Of a stretch of 64,000 nt of DNA, positions 7,544-15,519 are shown piece after piece (the first letter of the stretch is position 1; each line of letters starts with the position of its first letter). Source of the stretch: Ga0077555 sp046154645. GTDB lineage: Bacteria; Pseudomonadota; Alphaproteobacteria; Rhizobiales; Hyphomicrobiaceae. The stretch spans positions 43,713-107,712 of the forward strand of contig JBJXDZ010000092.1 of the NCBI GenBank assembly GCA_046154645.1, in the 5' to 3' direction. A program made the position numbers and the translations under genes. The notes beneath the pieces are model-generated. The model was not told the DNA's origin. It made no database searches and worked only from the letters and a program-made list of their open reading frames with translations.

Positions 7544-9793
7544 ATGAGCGACAAACCGATTCTACCGGGGCCCGGCCCCATTGAGCCTGTGTCGTTGAAG
7601 ACGGCACTCGAGGAGCGCTATCTCGCCTATGCGCTCTCGACCATCATGCACCGTGCGCTGCCTGACGTGCGCGACGGCCTTAAGCCCGTGCATCGGCGTA
7701 TTATTTTCGCTATGCGCGAACTCGGCCTGTCGCCCGAGAGTGGCTTCCTGAAGTGCGCCAAGATCGTCGGCGACACCATGGGCGACTACCATCCTCACGG
7801 TAACCAGGCGATCTACGACGCCCTCGCTCGCCTGGCGCAGGATTTCGCCGTTCGCTATCCGCTGATCGAAGGCCAGGGCAATTTCGGCAACATTGACGGC
7901 GATAATCCCGCCGCAGAGCGCTATACCGAAGCGCGCCTGACCGACGTCTCCATCGCGCTGCTCGAGGGCATCGACGAGAACACGGTCGACTTCCGCCCCA
8001 ACTACGATGGCCGCGAGCAGGAGCCGGTGGTGCTCCCCGCTGCCTTCCCAAACCTGCTTGCCAACGGTTCCTCCGGCATTGCCGTCGGCATGGCCACCAA
8101 CATTCCGCCGCATAACGCCGACGAGTTGTGCGCCGCCTTGCTGCATCTGATCAAGCATCCCAATGCCACCGTCGAGAAGCTGGTCGAGTTCATTCCCGGC
8201 CCAGATTTCCCGACTGGCGGCATCCTGGTCGAGCCGCGCGAGAACATCCTCGAAGCCTATCGCACCGGCCGGGGTGGCTTTCGCCTGCGTGCCCGCTGGC
8301 ACAAGGAGGAAACCAGCCGCGGCGGCTATCAGATCGTCGTCACTGAGATCCCCTATCAGGTGCAGAAGACGCGCATCTACGAGAAGATCGCGGAGCTGAT
8401 CCAGGACAAGAAGCTGCCGTTGCTCGATGACGTGCGCGACGAATCAGCAGAAGTGATTCGCCTCGTTATTGTGCCGAAGTCGCGCACCGTTGATCCGATG
8501 GTGCTGATGGAAAGCCTGTTCAAGTTGACGGAGCTGGAAATCCGCTTCGGTCTCAACATGAACGTACTCTCGGCTGGGCAGATCCCGGCGGTGCTCTCCT
8601 TGAAGGAGGTGCTCAAGCACTGGCTGGAGCACCGCCAGGAGGTGCTGGTCCGTCGTACCGAGCACCGGCTGGACAAGATCAAGCACCGCCTCGAGGTGCT
8701 CGACGGCTATCTGATCGCCTTCCTCAATATCGACGAGGTGATTCGGATCGTCCGCTTCGAGGATGATCCGAAGGCGAAACTGATGAGCGCCTTCAAGCTC
8801 ACTGAGGTGCAGGCCGACGCCATCCTGAACTTGCGCCTGCGGTCATTGTCGCGCCTCGAAGAGCAGGAAATCCGTGGCGAGCACGACAAGCTGTCAAAGG
8901 AGCGCCGCGAGCTGGATCAACTGATGGCCTCCGAAGATAAGCAGTGGGCGCGCATCTCTGAAGAGGTGAAAGGCGTCCGTGAGCGCTATTCGAAGAAGAC
9001 CGCACTCGGCAAGCGCCGCACCGATTTCGAGGATGCGCCTACCATCGAGGTCGATCTCGATCAGGCCATGATCGAAAAGGAGCCTGTCACCATCATCCTG
9101 TCCGAGAAGGGTTGGATCCGCACGCTCAAAGGCCATCAGGACGACCTGTCGAAGCTGGAGTTCAAACAGGGTGACAGCCTGAAGCGGGCGGTCAAGGCTT
9201 CGACCACCGACAAGGTGCTGGTGTTCGCGACCAATGGGCGTTTCTTCACACTGGAGGCCAATCAGCTGCCCGGTGGCCGCGGCCATGGCGAGCCAGTGCG
9301 CCTGATGGTTGACCTTGAGGAAACCGCCGACTTTGTCGACATTTTCGTACATGAGCCGGGCCGCAAGCTGCTGCTCGGCGCCACCTCAGGCCATGGCTTC
9401 GTCGTTCCGGAAGACGAGGTTGTCGCCTCGACGCGCAAGGGCAAGCAGGTGCTCAATGTCGATCTACCCGTGGAAGCCCGCATCTGCGTGCCCGTTGACG
9501 GCGATCACGTGGCCACAGTCGGCGACAACCGCAAGGTCCTCGTATTCAAGCTCGACGAGGTAAACGAGATGACCCGCGGCAAGGGCGTCATCCTGCAGCG
9601 CTTCAAGGATGGTGGGCTTTCGGATGCCCGCGTGTTCAAGAAGTCGGAGGGCCTGACTTGGCTCGACACTGCCGGGCGAACCTTCACGCTGCCGTGGAGC
9701 GAGCTCAAGGAGTGGGTGGGCGAACGCTCGCAATCTGGACGTCTGGCGCCCAAGGGCTTCCCGCGCTCGAACCGGTTCGGGCCTTCGTTCTGA
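7544..9793 (+). CDS. parC: DNA topoisomerase IV subunit A ParC
   Basis: ParC is the DNA-cleaving subunit of topoisomerase IV, which decatenates daughter chromosomes together with ParE. The 749-residue protein has the type IIA signatures RALPDVRDGLKPVHRRI (residues 38-52), the quinolone-pocket helix YHPHGNQAIYDAL (82-94), and the catalytic tyrosine Tyr127 in AAERYTEARLT. The C-terminal third carries the degenerate beta-pinwheel blades (LSEKGWIRTLKGH, VFATNGRFFTLEANQLPGGRGHGEPV). Residues equivalent to the classic resistance positions of E. coli ParC are Gln88 (Ser80) and Asp92 (Glu84). parE is not in the window. The choice of ParC over GyrA rests on the shorter pinwheel and the lack of the GyrA-box motif. 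Confidence 0.95.
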   Translation: MSDKPILPGPGPIEPVSLKTALEERYLAYALSTIMHRALPDVRDGLKPVHRRIIFAMRELGLSPESGFLKCAKIVGDTMGDYHPHGNQAIYDALARLAQDFAVRYPLIEGQGNFGNIDGDNPAAERYTEARLTDVSIALLEGIDENTVDFRPNYDGREQEPVVLPAAFPNLLANGSSGIAVGMATNIPPHNADELCAALLHLIKHPNATVEKLVEFIPGPDFPTGGILVEPRENILEAYRTGRGGFRLRARWHKEETSRGGYQIVVTEIPYQVQKTRIYEKIAELIQDKKLPLLDDVRDESAEVIRLVIVPKSRTVDPMVLMESLFKLTELEIRFGLNMNVLSAGQIPAVLSLKEVLKHWLEHRQEVLVRRTEHRLDKIKHRLEVLDGYLIAFLNIDEVIRIVRFEDDPKAKLMSAFKLTEVQADAILNLRLRSLSRLEEQEIRGEHDKLSKERRELDQLMASEDKQWARISEEVKGVRERYSKKTALGKRRTDFEDAPTIEVDLDQAMIEKEPVTIILSEKGWIRTLKGHQDDLSKLEFKQGDSLKRAVKASTTDKVLVFATNGRFFTLEANQLPGGRGHGEPVRLMVDLEETADFVDIFVHEPGRKLLLGATSGHGFVVPEDEVVASTRKGKQVLNVDLPVEARICVPVDGDHVATVGDNRKVLVFKLDEVNEMTRGKGVILQRFKDGGLSDARVFKKSEGLTWLDTAGRTFTLPWSELKEWVGERSQSGRLAPKGFPRSNRFGPSF

Positions 9794-9841
9794 GGTCTTG
9801 CAGGGACACACCCGTATGCGCTGGGCCAGCACACGGCGAGA

Positions 9842-9866
9842 GTGCCAGGTCTTCGACACCTGACAC
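9842..9866. terminator. Hairpin between convergent parC and the receiver gene
   Basis: GTGCCAGGT and ACCTGACAC pair with one mismatch around a 7-base loop, in the 81-base gap between the stops of two converging genes. There is no T-run, so it is only a candidate bidirectional terminator. Confidence 0.3.
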
Positions 9867-9874
9867 GTTCAAGC

Positions 9875-10240
9875 TCAGGCGAGTCCGGCCAGGGCAAGCT
9901 TGGCCTCGATCGCTTCCCGATCGAACGGCTTCAGCATGTATTCGTCGGCACCGGCCGCGATCGCCTTCGAGATTTCGACAGGATCGTTCTCGGTCGTGCA
10001 GTAGACGACGAACGGCTTGCGCTCGAGATTGGCGAGGCGCAGCGCACCAAGGAACTCGAGACCACTCATCACCGGCATCTGCCAGTCGAGCAGCACCATG
10101 TCCGGCATCTGCGCTTTGCAGCGCTCAACGCCTTCCTGGCCATTCTCCGCCTCAGTGACCTCGAAATTCATGGTCTCCAGGATCCGGCGTGCAACCTTGC
10201 GTATGACGTCGGAGTCGTCGACGACGAGACAATGTTTCAT
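9875..10240 (-). CDS. CheY-like single-domain response regulator
   Basis: A stand-alone receiver domain of 121 residues with all phosphoacceptor-site residues: the acidic pair Asp8-Asp9 in VVDDSD, the phosphorylated Asp52 in LLDWQMP, Thr82/Thr83 in YCTTEND, and Lys104 in MLKPFD. No output domain is present, so it would act by protein-protein contact as CheY or DivK do. No histidine kinase or chemotaxis gene lies beside it, so the partner cannot be named. It is transcribed alone on the minus strand; a CtrA-like TTAG-N7-TTAA site lies about 130 bases upstream of the ATG. Confidence 0.9.
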   Translation of the reverse strand: MKHCLVVDDSDVIRKVARRILETMNFEVTEAENGQEGVERCKAQMPDMVLLDWQMPVMSGLEFLGALRLANLERKPFVVYCTTENDPVEISKAIAAGADEYMLKPFDREAIEAKLALAGLA

Positions 10241-10370
10241 GAGACCGGTTCCGGGCTTGGCAGCGGTAACACCAGGGAGCGCACAGGGTCATCCCGGCGC
10301 CCGACCACAGCAGGCTCAGCGCAGCGTTACCGCACAGTCCTTGGCCACCCACGAGTGTGGCGGCCATCAC

Positions 10371-10385
10371 TTAAGAAACCGCTAA
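10371..10385. promoter_or_regulatory. Possible CtrA-type box
   Basis: TTAA-N7-CTAA on the plus strand (TTAG-N7-TTAA on the minus strand), one base away from the alphaproteobacterial CtrA consensus TTAA-N7-TTAA. It lies in the gap upstream of the minus-strand receiver gene at 10240. This is a motif match only. Confidence 0.3.
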
Positions 10386-10430
10386 TTGGTGACTCGGAAA
10401 AATGCGACGGACGCGCTGGTCCGGGCAGCC

Positions 10431-11096
10431 TCAGCCGGCGCCCGGTGTCTTCGGGTCGAAGCCGACGAACACTTCGAACTCACCAGCTCGCGCGCCCTCT
10501 GGAACCTGGAACGTCACCGTTCGCACCGCCGAGAAATAACCGATCGGCTTGTCGATGCTGACGGCCACTTCGACGCTGGCACGATCCTGGGAGACGCGCT
10601 CGCGCTTGGCGTCGGTGACGAACACGTTCACGGGCAGCGCCACAGTGCCGGCGCGCCCCTTGGGGCCAAGCAGGATGCGACCGGAGAAGCCGTACTTCAC
10701 CGTCACTTGGTTGCCATTGACCTGGCATTCACGGGCGGTCTGCGTGATCTCGCCGCGGTGCATCACAGCCAAGCCGTCACCGACCTTGCCCGGCTCATAG
10801 ATTGTCACATGGTGATCGCGTGGCCAGACCTGGAACCGCGGGCATCCACCGGCCACATCGCCGCCAACGGCCATGACGCCATCGCCTTTGGCTGCGGTCA
10901 GCATCTTTTCCTGCGTCAACGGCTGATTTGCTTGCTTACTGGCCGGACCACCGCCGAGAATACCGCCACCGATCCCCGACGTCAGCGACGACAGCCCGCA
11001 ACCTGCGAGCAGGCTGGCAGACGCAACGGCAGCGGCGACGCAAACGCTGCGCCACACGAGCTTGCCCGCGTACAATGATTTCGCTTGCGACACCAC
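10431..11096 (-). CDS. Conserved hypothetical lipoprotein
   Basis: Protein of unknown function with a clear lipoprotein signal: VWRSVCVAAAVASASLLAGCG gives a lipobox LLAGC, so the mature protein is lipid-anchored, probably at the outer membrane facing the periplasm. A glycine-rich linker (SGIGGGILGGGP) follows. The folded part has beta-rich segments such as ITQTARECQVNGNQVTVKYGF and EVAVSIDKPIGYFSAVRTVTFQVPEG. I do not recognise a named domain. The frame is open to 11237, but the N-terminal extension reads like non-coding sequence and would crowd the divergent ispH promoter, so a GTG at 11096 or 11093 next to the signal peptide is preferred. Confidence 0.75.
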   Translation of the reverse strand: MVSQAKSLYAGKLVWRSVCVAAAVASASLLAGCGLSSLTSGIGGGILGGGPASKQANQPLTQEKMLTAAKGDGVMAVGGDVAGGCPRFQVWPRDHHVTIYEPGKVGDGLAVMHRGEITQTARECQVNGNQVTVKYGFSGRILLGPKGRAGTVALPVNVFVTDAKRERVSQDRASVEVAVSIDKPIGYFSAVRTVTFQVPEGARAGEFEVFVGFDPKTPGAG

Positions 11097-11263
11097 GACC
11101 CCGTCCGATGTTCGTCGCGGCGTCTTCTGCGCCGCTGACCCCTGACACCCGAACCCCAGTCCGTCACCATGGCGCTTGTTGCAATCGTTCGTCAAGTGTA
11201 GCACCTCGGTTAGCGGCATTTTGGGCCGGTAAAACACTCTCTCTGCACACAGGCGGTGACCCT

Positions 11264-12256
11264 ATGGCCACAACTCCGACGACGGATCGCCCAGCCTCGC
11301 GGCCGTCACTGACCGTTTTGCTGGCGGCACCTCGCGGCTTCTGCGCCGGTGTCGATAGGGCGATACAGATCGTCGAACTGGCATTGAAGAAATACGGACC
11401 GCCTGTCTACGTGCGTCACGAGATCGTTCACAACAAGTTCGTAGTGGACGAATTGAGGCGCAAAGGTGCCGTATTTGTGGAAGAGCTAGATGAGATCCCC
11501 GATACGGCCGCTCCTGTGATATTTTCAGCACATGGCGTGCCGAAGTCGGTGCCGGCCACAGCCGCCGCGCGCCGGATGTTCTTTCTCGATGCCACCTGCC
11601 CCCTCGTCTCCAAAGTGCATGTCGAGGCCGAGCGGCACCACGAGGAGGGGCTTGAGATCGTGCTCATCGGCCATGCCGGGCACCCGGAGGTGATCGGCAC
11701 CATGGGGCAATTGCCGGACGGTGCCGTGACCTTGATCGAGACCGCGGACGATGCCCGACGTCTGGCGCCGCGGGATCCGGCCCGCCTCGCCTTCATCACC
11801 CAGACGACGCTCTCCGTCGACGACACCGCCGAGATCGTACGCGTGCTCAAGCAGCGCTTTCCCGCCATCGTCGGCCCGCACAAGGAGGACATCTGCTACG
11901 CCACCACCAACCGGCAGGCTGCCGTCAAGGCCATCGCGCCGCGGGCTGACTGCGTCATGGTCGTCGGCGCGCCCAACAGTTCCAACTCGCTGCGCCTCGT
12001 CGAGGTCGCCGAGCGATCGGGGTGCACGCGCTCGCTCCTCGTACAGCGCGCCAGCGAGATCCCTTGGGACAAGCTTGACGGCGTGCGCACGATCGGCATT
12101 TCGGCGGGCGCCTCGGCCCCCGAGATCCTGGTCGACGAGATCATCGCCGCGCTGCGCCAGCGTTATGACGTGACGGTTGAATCGGTCGTCACCGCCGAGG
12201 AGCGCATCGCCTTCAACGTGCCGCGCGAGCTGCGCGACGTCGTCGCACGTATCTGA
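11264..12256 (+). CDS. ispH: 4-hydroxy-3-methylbut-2-enyl diphosphate reductase IspH
   Basis: IspH reduces HMBPP to IPP and DMAPP, the last step of the MEP isoprenoid pathway, in the cytosol with a [4Fe-4S] cluster. The three cluster cysteines are visible in RGFCAGVDRAI, DATCPLVSKVH and DICYATTNRQ, and the TQTTLSVDDT block is typical. The 330-residue form from the ATG at 11264 is chosen because GGCGGTGA lies just upstream and the family N-terminus starts here. thrB and rnhA follow on the same strand, an arrangement widely kept in alphaproteobacteria. ispE, another gene of the same pathway, lies far away at 62.7 kb. Confidence 0.96.
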   Translation: MATTPTTDRPASRPSLTVLLAAPRGFCAGVDRAIQIVELALKKYGPPVYVRHEIVHNKFVVDELRRKGAVFVEELDEIPDTAAPVIFSAHGVPKSVPATAAARRMFFLDATCPLVSKVHVEAERHHEEGLEIVLIGHAGHPEVIGTMGQLPDGAVTLIETADDARRLAPRDPARLAFITQTTLSVDDTAEIVRVLKQRFPAIVGPHKEDICYATTNRQAAVKAIAPRADCVMVVGAPNSSNSLRLVEVAERSGCTRSLLVQRASEIPWDKLDGVRTIGISAGASAPEILVDEIIAALRQRYDVTVESVVTAEERIAFNVPRELRDVVARI

Positions 12257-12345
12257 CCCCTTTTTCCCATACGGGACAGAGCAACCGAGAGCAGACCATT
12301 CGGCCTGCGCCACATCTGACCAACCGATCGAGTTGAGCCCGCCCC

Positions 12346-13311
12346 ATGGCCGTCTACACCGAAGTCAACGACGAGGAGCTGTCGGAGCTGGTCGCCAGCT
12401 ACGGTCTTGGATCGCTGCTCTCCTGCAAGGGCATCGCCGAGGGCGTCGAGAACACCAATTATCTCGTCGTCACCGACAAGGGCCGCTACATCCTCACACT
12501 CTACGAAAAGCGCGTTATTCCCGAGGAATTGCCGTTCTTTCTCGGCCTGATGGAACACCTGGCTGCCAACGGCCTCACCTGCCCGACGCCGTTGCGTGAT
12601 CTCCAAGGCCGCAACCTGCGCACCGTCGCTGGCCGCCCGGCCGCCCTCGTCACCTTCCTGGAAGGTGTGTGGATCCGCCGCCCGCAGGTCGAGCATTGTG
12701 CCGCTGTTGGCCGGGCCCTCGCCGAATTGCATCTTGCCGGCGCCAATTTCACCACCCGCCGCGTCAACGCGCTTGGTCTCCTTGGCTGGCGGCCGCTCTA
12801 CGACCGCTTCTGCGATCACGCTGACGAGATCTCACCGGGCCTTGAAGCTGCCATCGACGATGAGCTCGACTATTTGGAGGCCCATTGGCCCAAGCACCTC
12901 GAAACCGGCGTGATCCATGCCGATCTCTTTCCCGACAACGTCTTCTTTCTCGGCGACCGCCTGTCGGGTCTGATCGATTTCTACTTCGCCTGCAACGATG
13001 CCCTGGCCTATGACGTTGCCGTTTGCCTCAACGCCTGGTGCTTCGAAGCCGATTTCGCCTTCAACATCACCAAGGGGCGGGCACTGCTCAAGGGTTATGA
13101 AACCGTGCGCGCCCTCAAACCCGAGGAGGCCGCGGCATTGCCTATTCTGGCCCGTGGCTCGGCGCTGCGCTTCCTGTTGACCCGCGCCTACGACTGGATC
13201 AATACGCCGCCCGATGCCCTCGTCCGGCGCAAGGATCCGGGCGAATATCTGCGCCGACTTCGTTTCCATCAGGCCGTCACATCGGCCGCTGACTACGGAT
13301 TGACCGCATGA
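12346..13311 (+). CDS. thrB: Homoserine kinase, APH-fold type
   Basis: This type of ThrB phosphorylates homoserine with ATP on the way to threonine, using an aminoglycoside-phosphotransferase fold rather than the GHMP fold of the E. coli enzyme. The 321-residue protein has the nucleotide loop region GVENTNYLVVT, the catalytic loop HADLFPDNVFF (Asp in HADLFPDN), and the metal-binding IDFYFACND. It starts 89 bases after ispH, and its stop overlaps the rnhA start in ATGA, so the three genes probably form an operon. Confidence 0.93.
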   Translation: MAVYTEVNDEELSELVASYGLGSLLSCKGIAEGVENTNYLVVTDKGRYILTLYEKRVIPEELPFFLGLMEHLAANGLTCPTPLRDLQGRNLRTVAGRPAALVTFLEGVWIRRPQVEHCAAVGRALAELHLAGANFTTRRVNALGLLGWRPLYDRFCDHADEISPGLEAAIDDELDYLEAHWPKHLETGVIHADLFPDNVFFLGDRLSGLIDFYFACNDALAYDVAVCLNAWCFEADFAFNITKGRALLKGYETVRALKPEEAAALPILARGSALRFLLTRAYDWINTPPDALVRRKDPGEYLRRLRFHQAVTSAADYGLTA

Positions 13312-13775
13312 GCGATGCGCCCGCGAACGACGACACGCAGAAAATCACCATCTTCACCGACGGCGCCTGCTCGGGAAATCCGGGACCGGGAGGTTGGGGC
13401 GCCATTCTCATGTCCGGTCAACACCGCAAGGAACTCAAGGGCGGCGAGGCGGTCACCACCAACAATCGCATGGAGCTTCTCGCGGCCATCTCCGCGCTCG
13501 AAGCCTTGAAGAAGCCGTCGAAAGTGGAACTGCACACCGACTCGAACTATTTGCGTGACGGCATCACCAAGTGGATTTTCGGCTGGCGCCGCAACGGCTG
13601 GAAAACGGCTGACAAGAAGCCGGTCAAGAACGTCGAGCTGTGGCAACGGCTCGATACCGCGCGCCAGACCCACACCATCGATTGGCGGTGGGTGAAGGGC
13701 CACGCCGGCCACCCGGAGAACGAGCGCGCCGACGAACTCGCCCGCGAAGGCATGCAGCCGTTCAAGAAGCGGTAG
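13308..13775 (+). CDS. rnhA: Ribonuclease HI
   Basis: RNase HI cleaves the RNA strand of RNA-DNA hybrids and clears R-loops and primers. The 155-residue protein carries the four metal-binding carboxylates in the expected blocks: FTDGACSGNPGPGG, NNRMELLAAISAL, LHTDSNYLRDGI, and HPENERADELAREG near the C-terminus. The basic protrusion (KWIFGWRRNGWKTADKKPVKN) that binds the hybrid is present. It overlaps thrB by 4 bases. It ends facing rpsD, which is on the other strand. Confidence 0.96.
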   Translation: MSDAPANDDTQKITIFTDGACSGNPGPGGWGAILMSGQHRKELKGGEAVTTNNRMELLAAISALEALKKPSKVELHTDSNYLRDGITKWIFGWRRNGWKTADKKPVKNVELWQRLDTARQTHTIDWRWVKGHAGHPENERADELAREGMQPFKKR

Positions 13776-13836
13776 CGCGCCCGTTGGACCGCGCGGCTGC
13801 TGGTGGGCAGCTGAAGCGCCGAGCTAGCGAGCGCGC

Positions 13837-13868
13837 AAAAAAGCCGCCTCGCGAAAGAGGCGGCTTTC
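13837..13868 (-). terminator. Intrinsic terminator of rpsD
   Basis: An 11-bp stem, GAGGCGGCTTT with AAAGCCGCCTC around a 6-base loop, is followed on the minus strand by a T-run (TTTTTT). It lies 26 bases beyond the rpsD stop. The A-run on the plus side could also help end rnhA transcription. Confidence 0.85.
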
Positions 13869-13893
13869 GAAGTTGCTCTGCGTTTGAACCTGA

Positions 13894-14511
13894 TCAGCGC
13901 GAGTAGAACTCGACCACCAGGTTCGGCTGCATCTGCACCTGATAGGGCACGTCGGCCAGAGCCGGGATGCGCACCAACTTGGCCGACATCTTGTTGTGAT
14001 CGGCCTCGATGTAGTCCGGCACGTCGCGCTCGGGGCTCTTGGTGGCCTCAAGGCACAGGATCAACTGGCGCGACACTTCCTTGACTTCGACCACGTCATT
14101 GACCCGCAGGCGATAGCTCGGGATCGTAACCCGCTTACCATTCACCAGCACATGGCCGTGGCTGACGAACTGGCGGGCGGCGAACACGGTCGGCACGAAC
14201 TTGGCCCGATAGACGAGGGCGTCGAGACGGCGCTCCAGCAGACCGATCAGATGCTCGGACGTCGAGCCTTTGAGGCGGGTCGCCTCCTGATAGATCTTGT
14301 TGAACTGGCGCTCGTTGATGTTGGCGTAATAGCCCTTCAGCTTTTGCTTGGCGCGCAGCTGCTGGCCGAAATCCGACATTTTGCCGGCGCGGCGCTCGCC
14401 ATGTTGGCCAGGGCGGGACTGGCGGCGGTTGAGCGGGCTTTTCGAACGGCCCCAGATGTTCTCACCGAGGCGACGGTCGATCTTATGCTTGGCGCGGACG
14501 CGCTTGGTCAT
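13894..14511 (-). CDS. rpsD: 30S ribosomal protein S4
   Basis: S4 binds 16S rRNA early in 30S assembly and, with S5, shapes decoding fidelity. The 205-residue protein begins MTKRVRAKHKIDRRLGENIW and has the S4 RNA-binding domain (LERRLDALVYRAKFV, FVSHGHVLVNGKRVTIPSYRL). The ATG at 14511 matches the family N-terminus; the frame is open 120 bases further but that part is unlike S4. No zinc-binding cysteines are present, so this is the C-minus form. In alphaproteobacteria rpsD is commonly monocistronic, as here. Confidence 0.97.
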   Translation of the reverse strand: MTKRVRAKHKIDRRLGENIWGRSKSPLNRRQSRPGQHGERRAGKMSDFGQQLRAKQKLKGYYANINERQFNKIYQEATRLKGSTSEHLIGLLERRLDALVYRAKFVPTVFAARQFVSHGHVLVNGKRVTIPSYRLRVNDVVEVKEVSRQLILCLEATKSPERDVPDYIEADHNKMSAKLVRIPALADVPYQVQMQPNLVVEFYSR

Positions 14512-14648
14512 GGGACAAAAGTCTCCGTCTTTCGTTATGCACGGACGATAACGCCGTCTCCTCTGCTGGATCGCGCGGGGTTGCCCCGCCCTTTCCAGCC
14601 GACAGGTCACGGCCCCAGGGGCTGCAACCACGATGGCGCAAATGAAAT

Positions 14649-14670
14649 GCGGGCCCTCACGAGAGCCCGC
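14649..14670 (-). terminator. Hairpin after the RraA-like gene
   Basis: GCGGGC pairs with GCCCGC, continued by CTC with GAG after one mismatch. On the minus strand it is followed by ATTTCATTTG, a loose T-rich tail, 84 bases past the stop of the RraA-like gene. It is a plausible but not strong intrinsic terminator. Confidence 0.4.
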
Positions 14671-14753
14671 AGCAGCAGCTTCTAGGCGATCGAAGACAGC
14701 GGGTCAACCGCCACGTTGCGGCCGCTACATTGCGGCTTGCCCTGGCCGCAGCA

Positions 14754-15473
14754 TCAGCGGTTCTTGGCCTTCCGCCACGCCACAAAGTCGACGGTGCTCT
14801 GGGGATCGGTTGGGGGGTAGAGGCCGACGATCGAGCGGCCCTCGTTCACCTTTTCGGCCACGAAATCCTCGAAGGCCGTCATCTCGTGCGCTTCATGGGC
14901 GATGTCGTCGGCCATGTGGGCGGGGATCACGATGACGCCCTCGCCGTCGCCGACGATGATGTCGCCTGGCCAGACCGGGGCGTCGCCGCAACCGATGGGG
15001 ATCTGGGTGTCGACGGCCTGATGCAGGGCGATGTTGGTCGGCGCCGACGGACGGTTGTGATAGGTCGGGAATGGCAACTGGGCGATCTCGGTGCTGTCAC
15101 GAAAGCCACCGTCGGTGACCATGCCGGCAACGCCGCGTTTCATCAGGCGCGTCACCAGGATGCCTCCGGCGGACGCCGCGCGCGGGTCCTTGCGGCTGTC
15201 GACGACGAACACGCATCCGGGCGGACAGTCTTCGATGCCCTTGCGCTGCGGGTGCGCGCGATCGTTGAAGACGGTGATCGGGTTCAGATCCTCCCGCGCC
15301 GGGATATAGCGGAGCGTGAAGGCCTCACCGACCATGTTCGGCAATTTGGCATTGAGCGGGCGCACGTCCTGGATCATTTGTTGACGCAGCCCCTTCTTGA
15401 ACAGTGCCGTGTAGATGGTGGCCGTAGAGACACCCATCAGTTTCTGACGCGTCTCGGGCTTGAGCTTGGACAT
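14754..15473 (-). CDS. RraA family protein (aldolase/regulator fold)
   Basis: Members of this family share the fold of RraA and of the class II HMG/CHA (4-hydroxy-4-methyl-2-oxoglutarate) aldolases; some inhibit RNase E, others are metal-dependent pyruvate aldolases. The 239-residue protein has the core blocks GEAFTLRYIP, GGILVTRLMKRGVAGMVTDGGFRDS, where Arg and Asp of GGFRDS match the aldolase substrate and metal site, and PGDIIVGDGEGVIVIPAHMA. It is longer than E. coli RraA (161 residues), which favours an enzymatic role, but the substrate is not known. A GGAGG lies 10 bases before the ATG. selD starts upstream on the same strand with a 46-base gap. Confidence 0.8.
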   Translation of the reverse strand: MSKLKPETRQKLMGVSTATIYTALFKKGLRQQMIQDVRPLNAKLPNMVGEAFTLRYIPAREDLNPITVFNDRAHPQRKGIEDCPPGCVFVVDSRKDPRAASAGGILVTRLMKRGVAGMVTDGGFRDSTEIAQLPFPTYHNRPSAPTNIALHQAVDTQIPIGCGDAPVWPGDIIVGDGEGVIVIPAHMADDIAHEAHEMTAFEDFVAEKVNEGRSIVGLYPPTDPQSTVDFVAWRKAKNR

Positions 15474-15519
15474 GGGTGTGCGACCTCCTGGAATTTCTTG
15501 CGGGAACTGGTTGCGTTTC

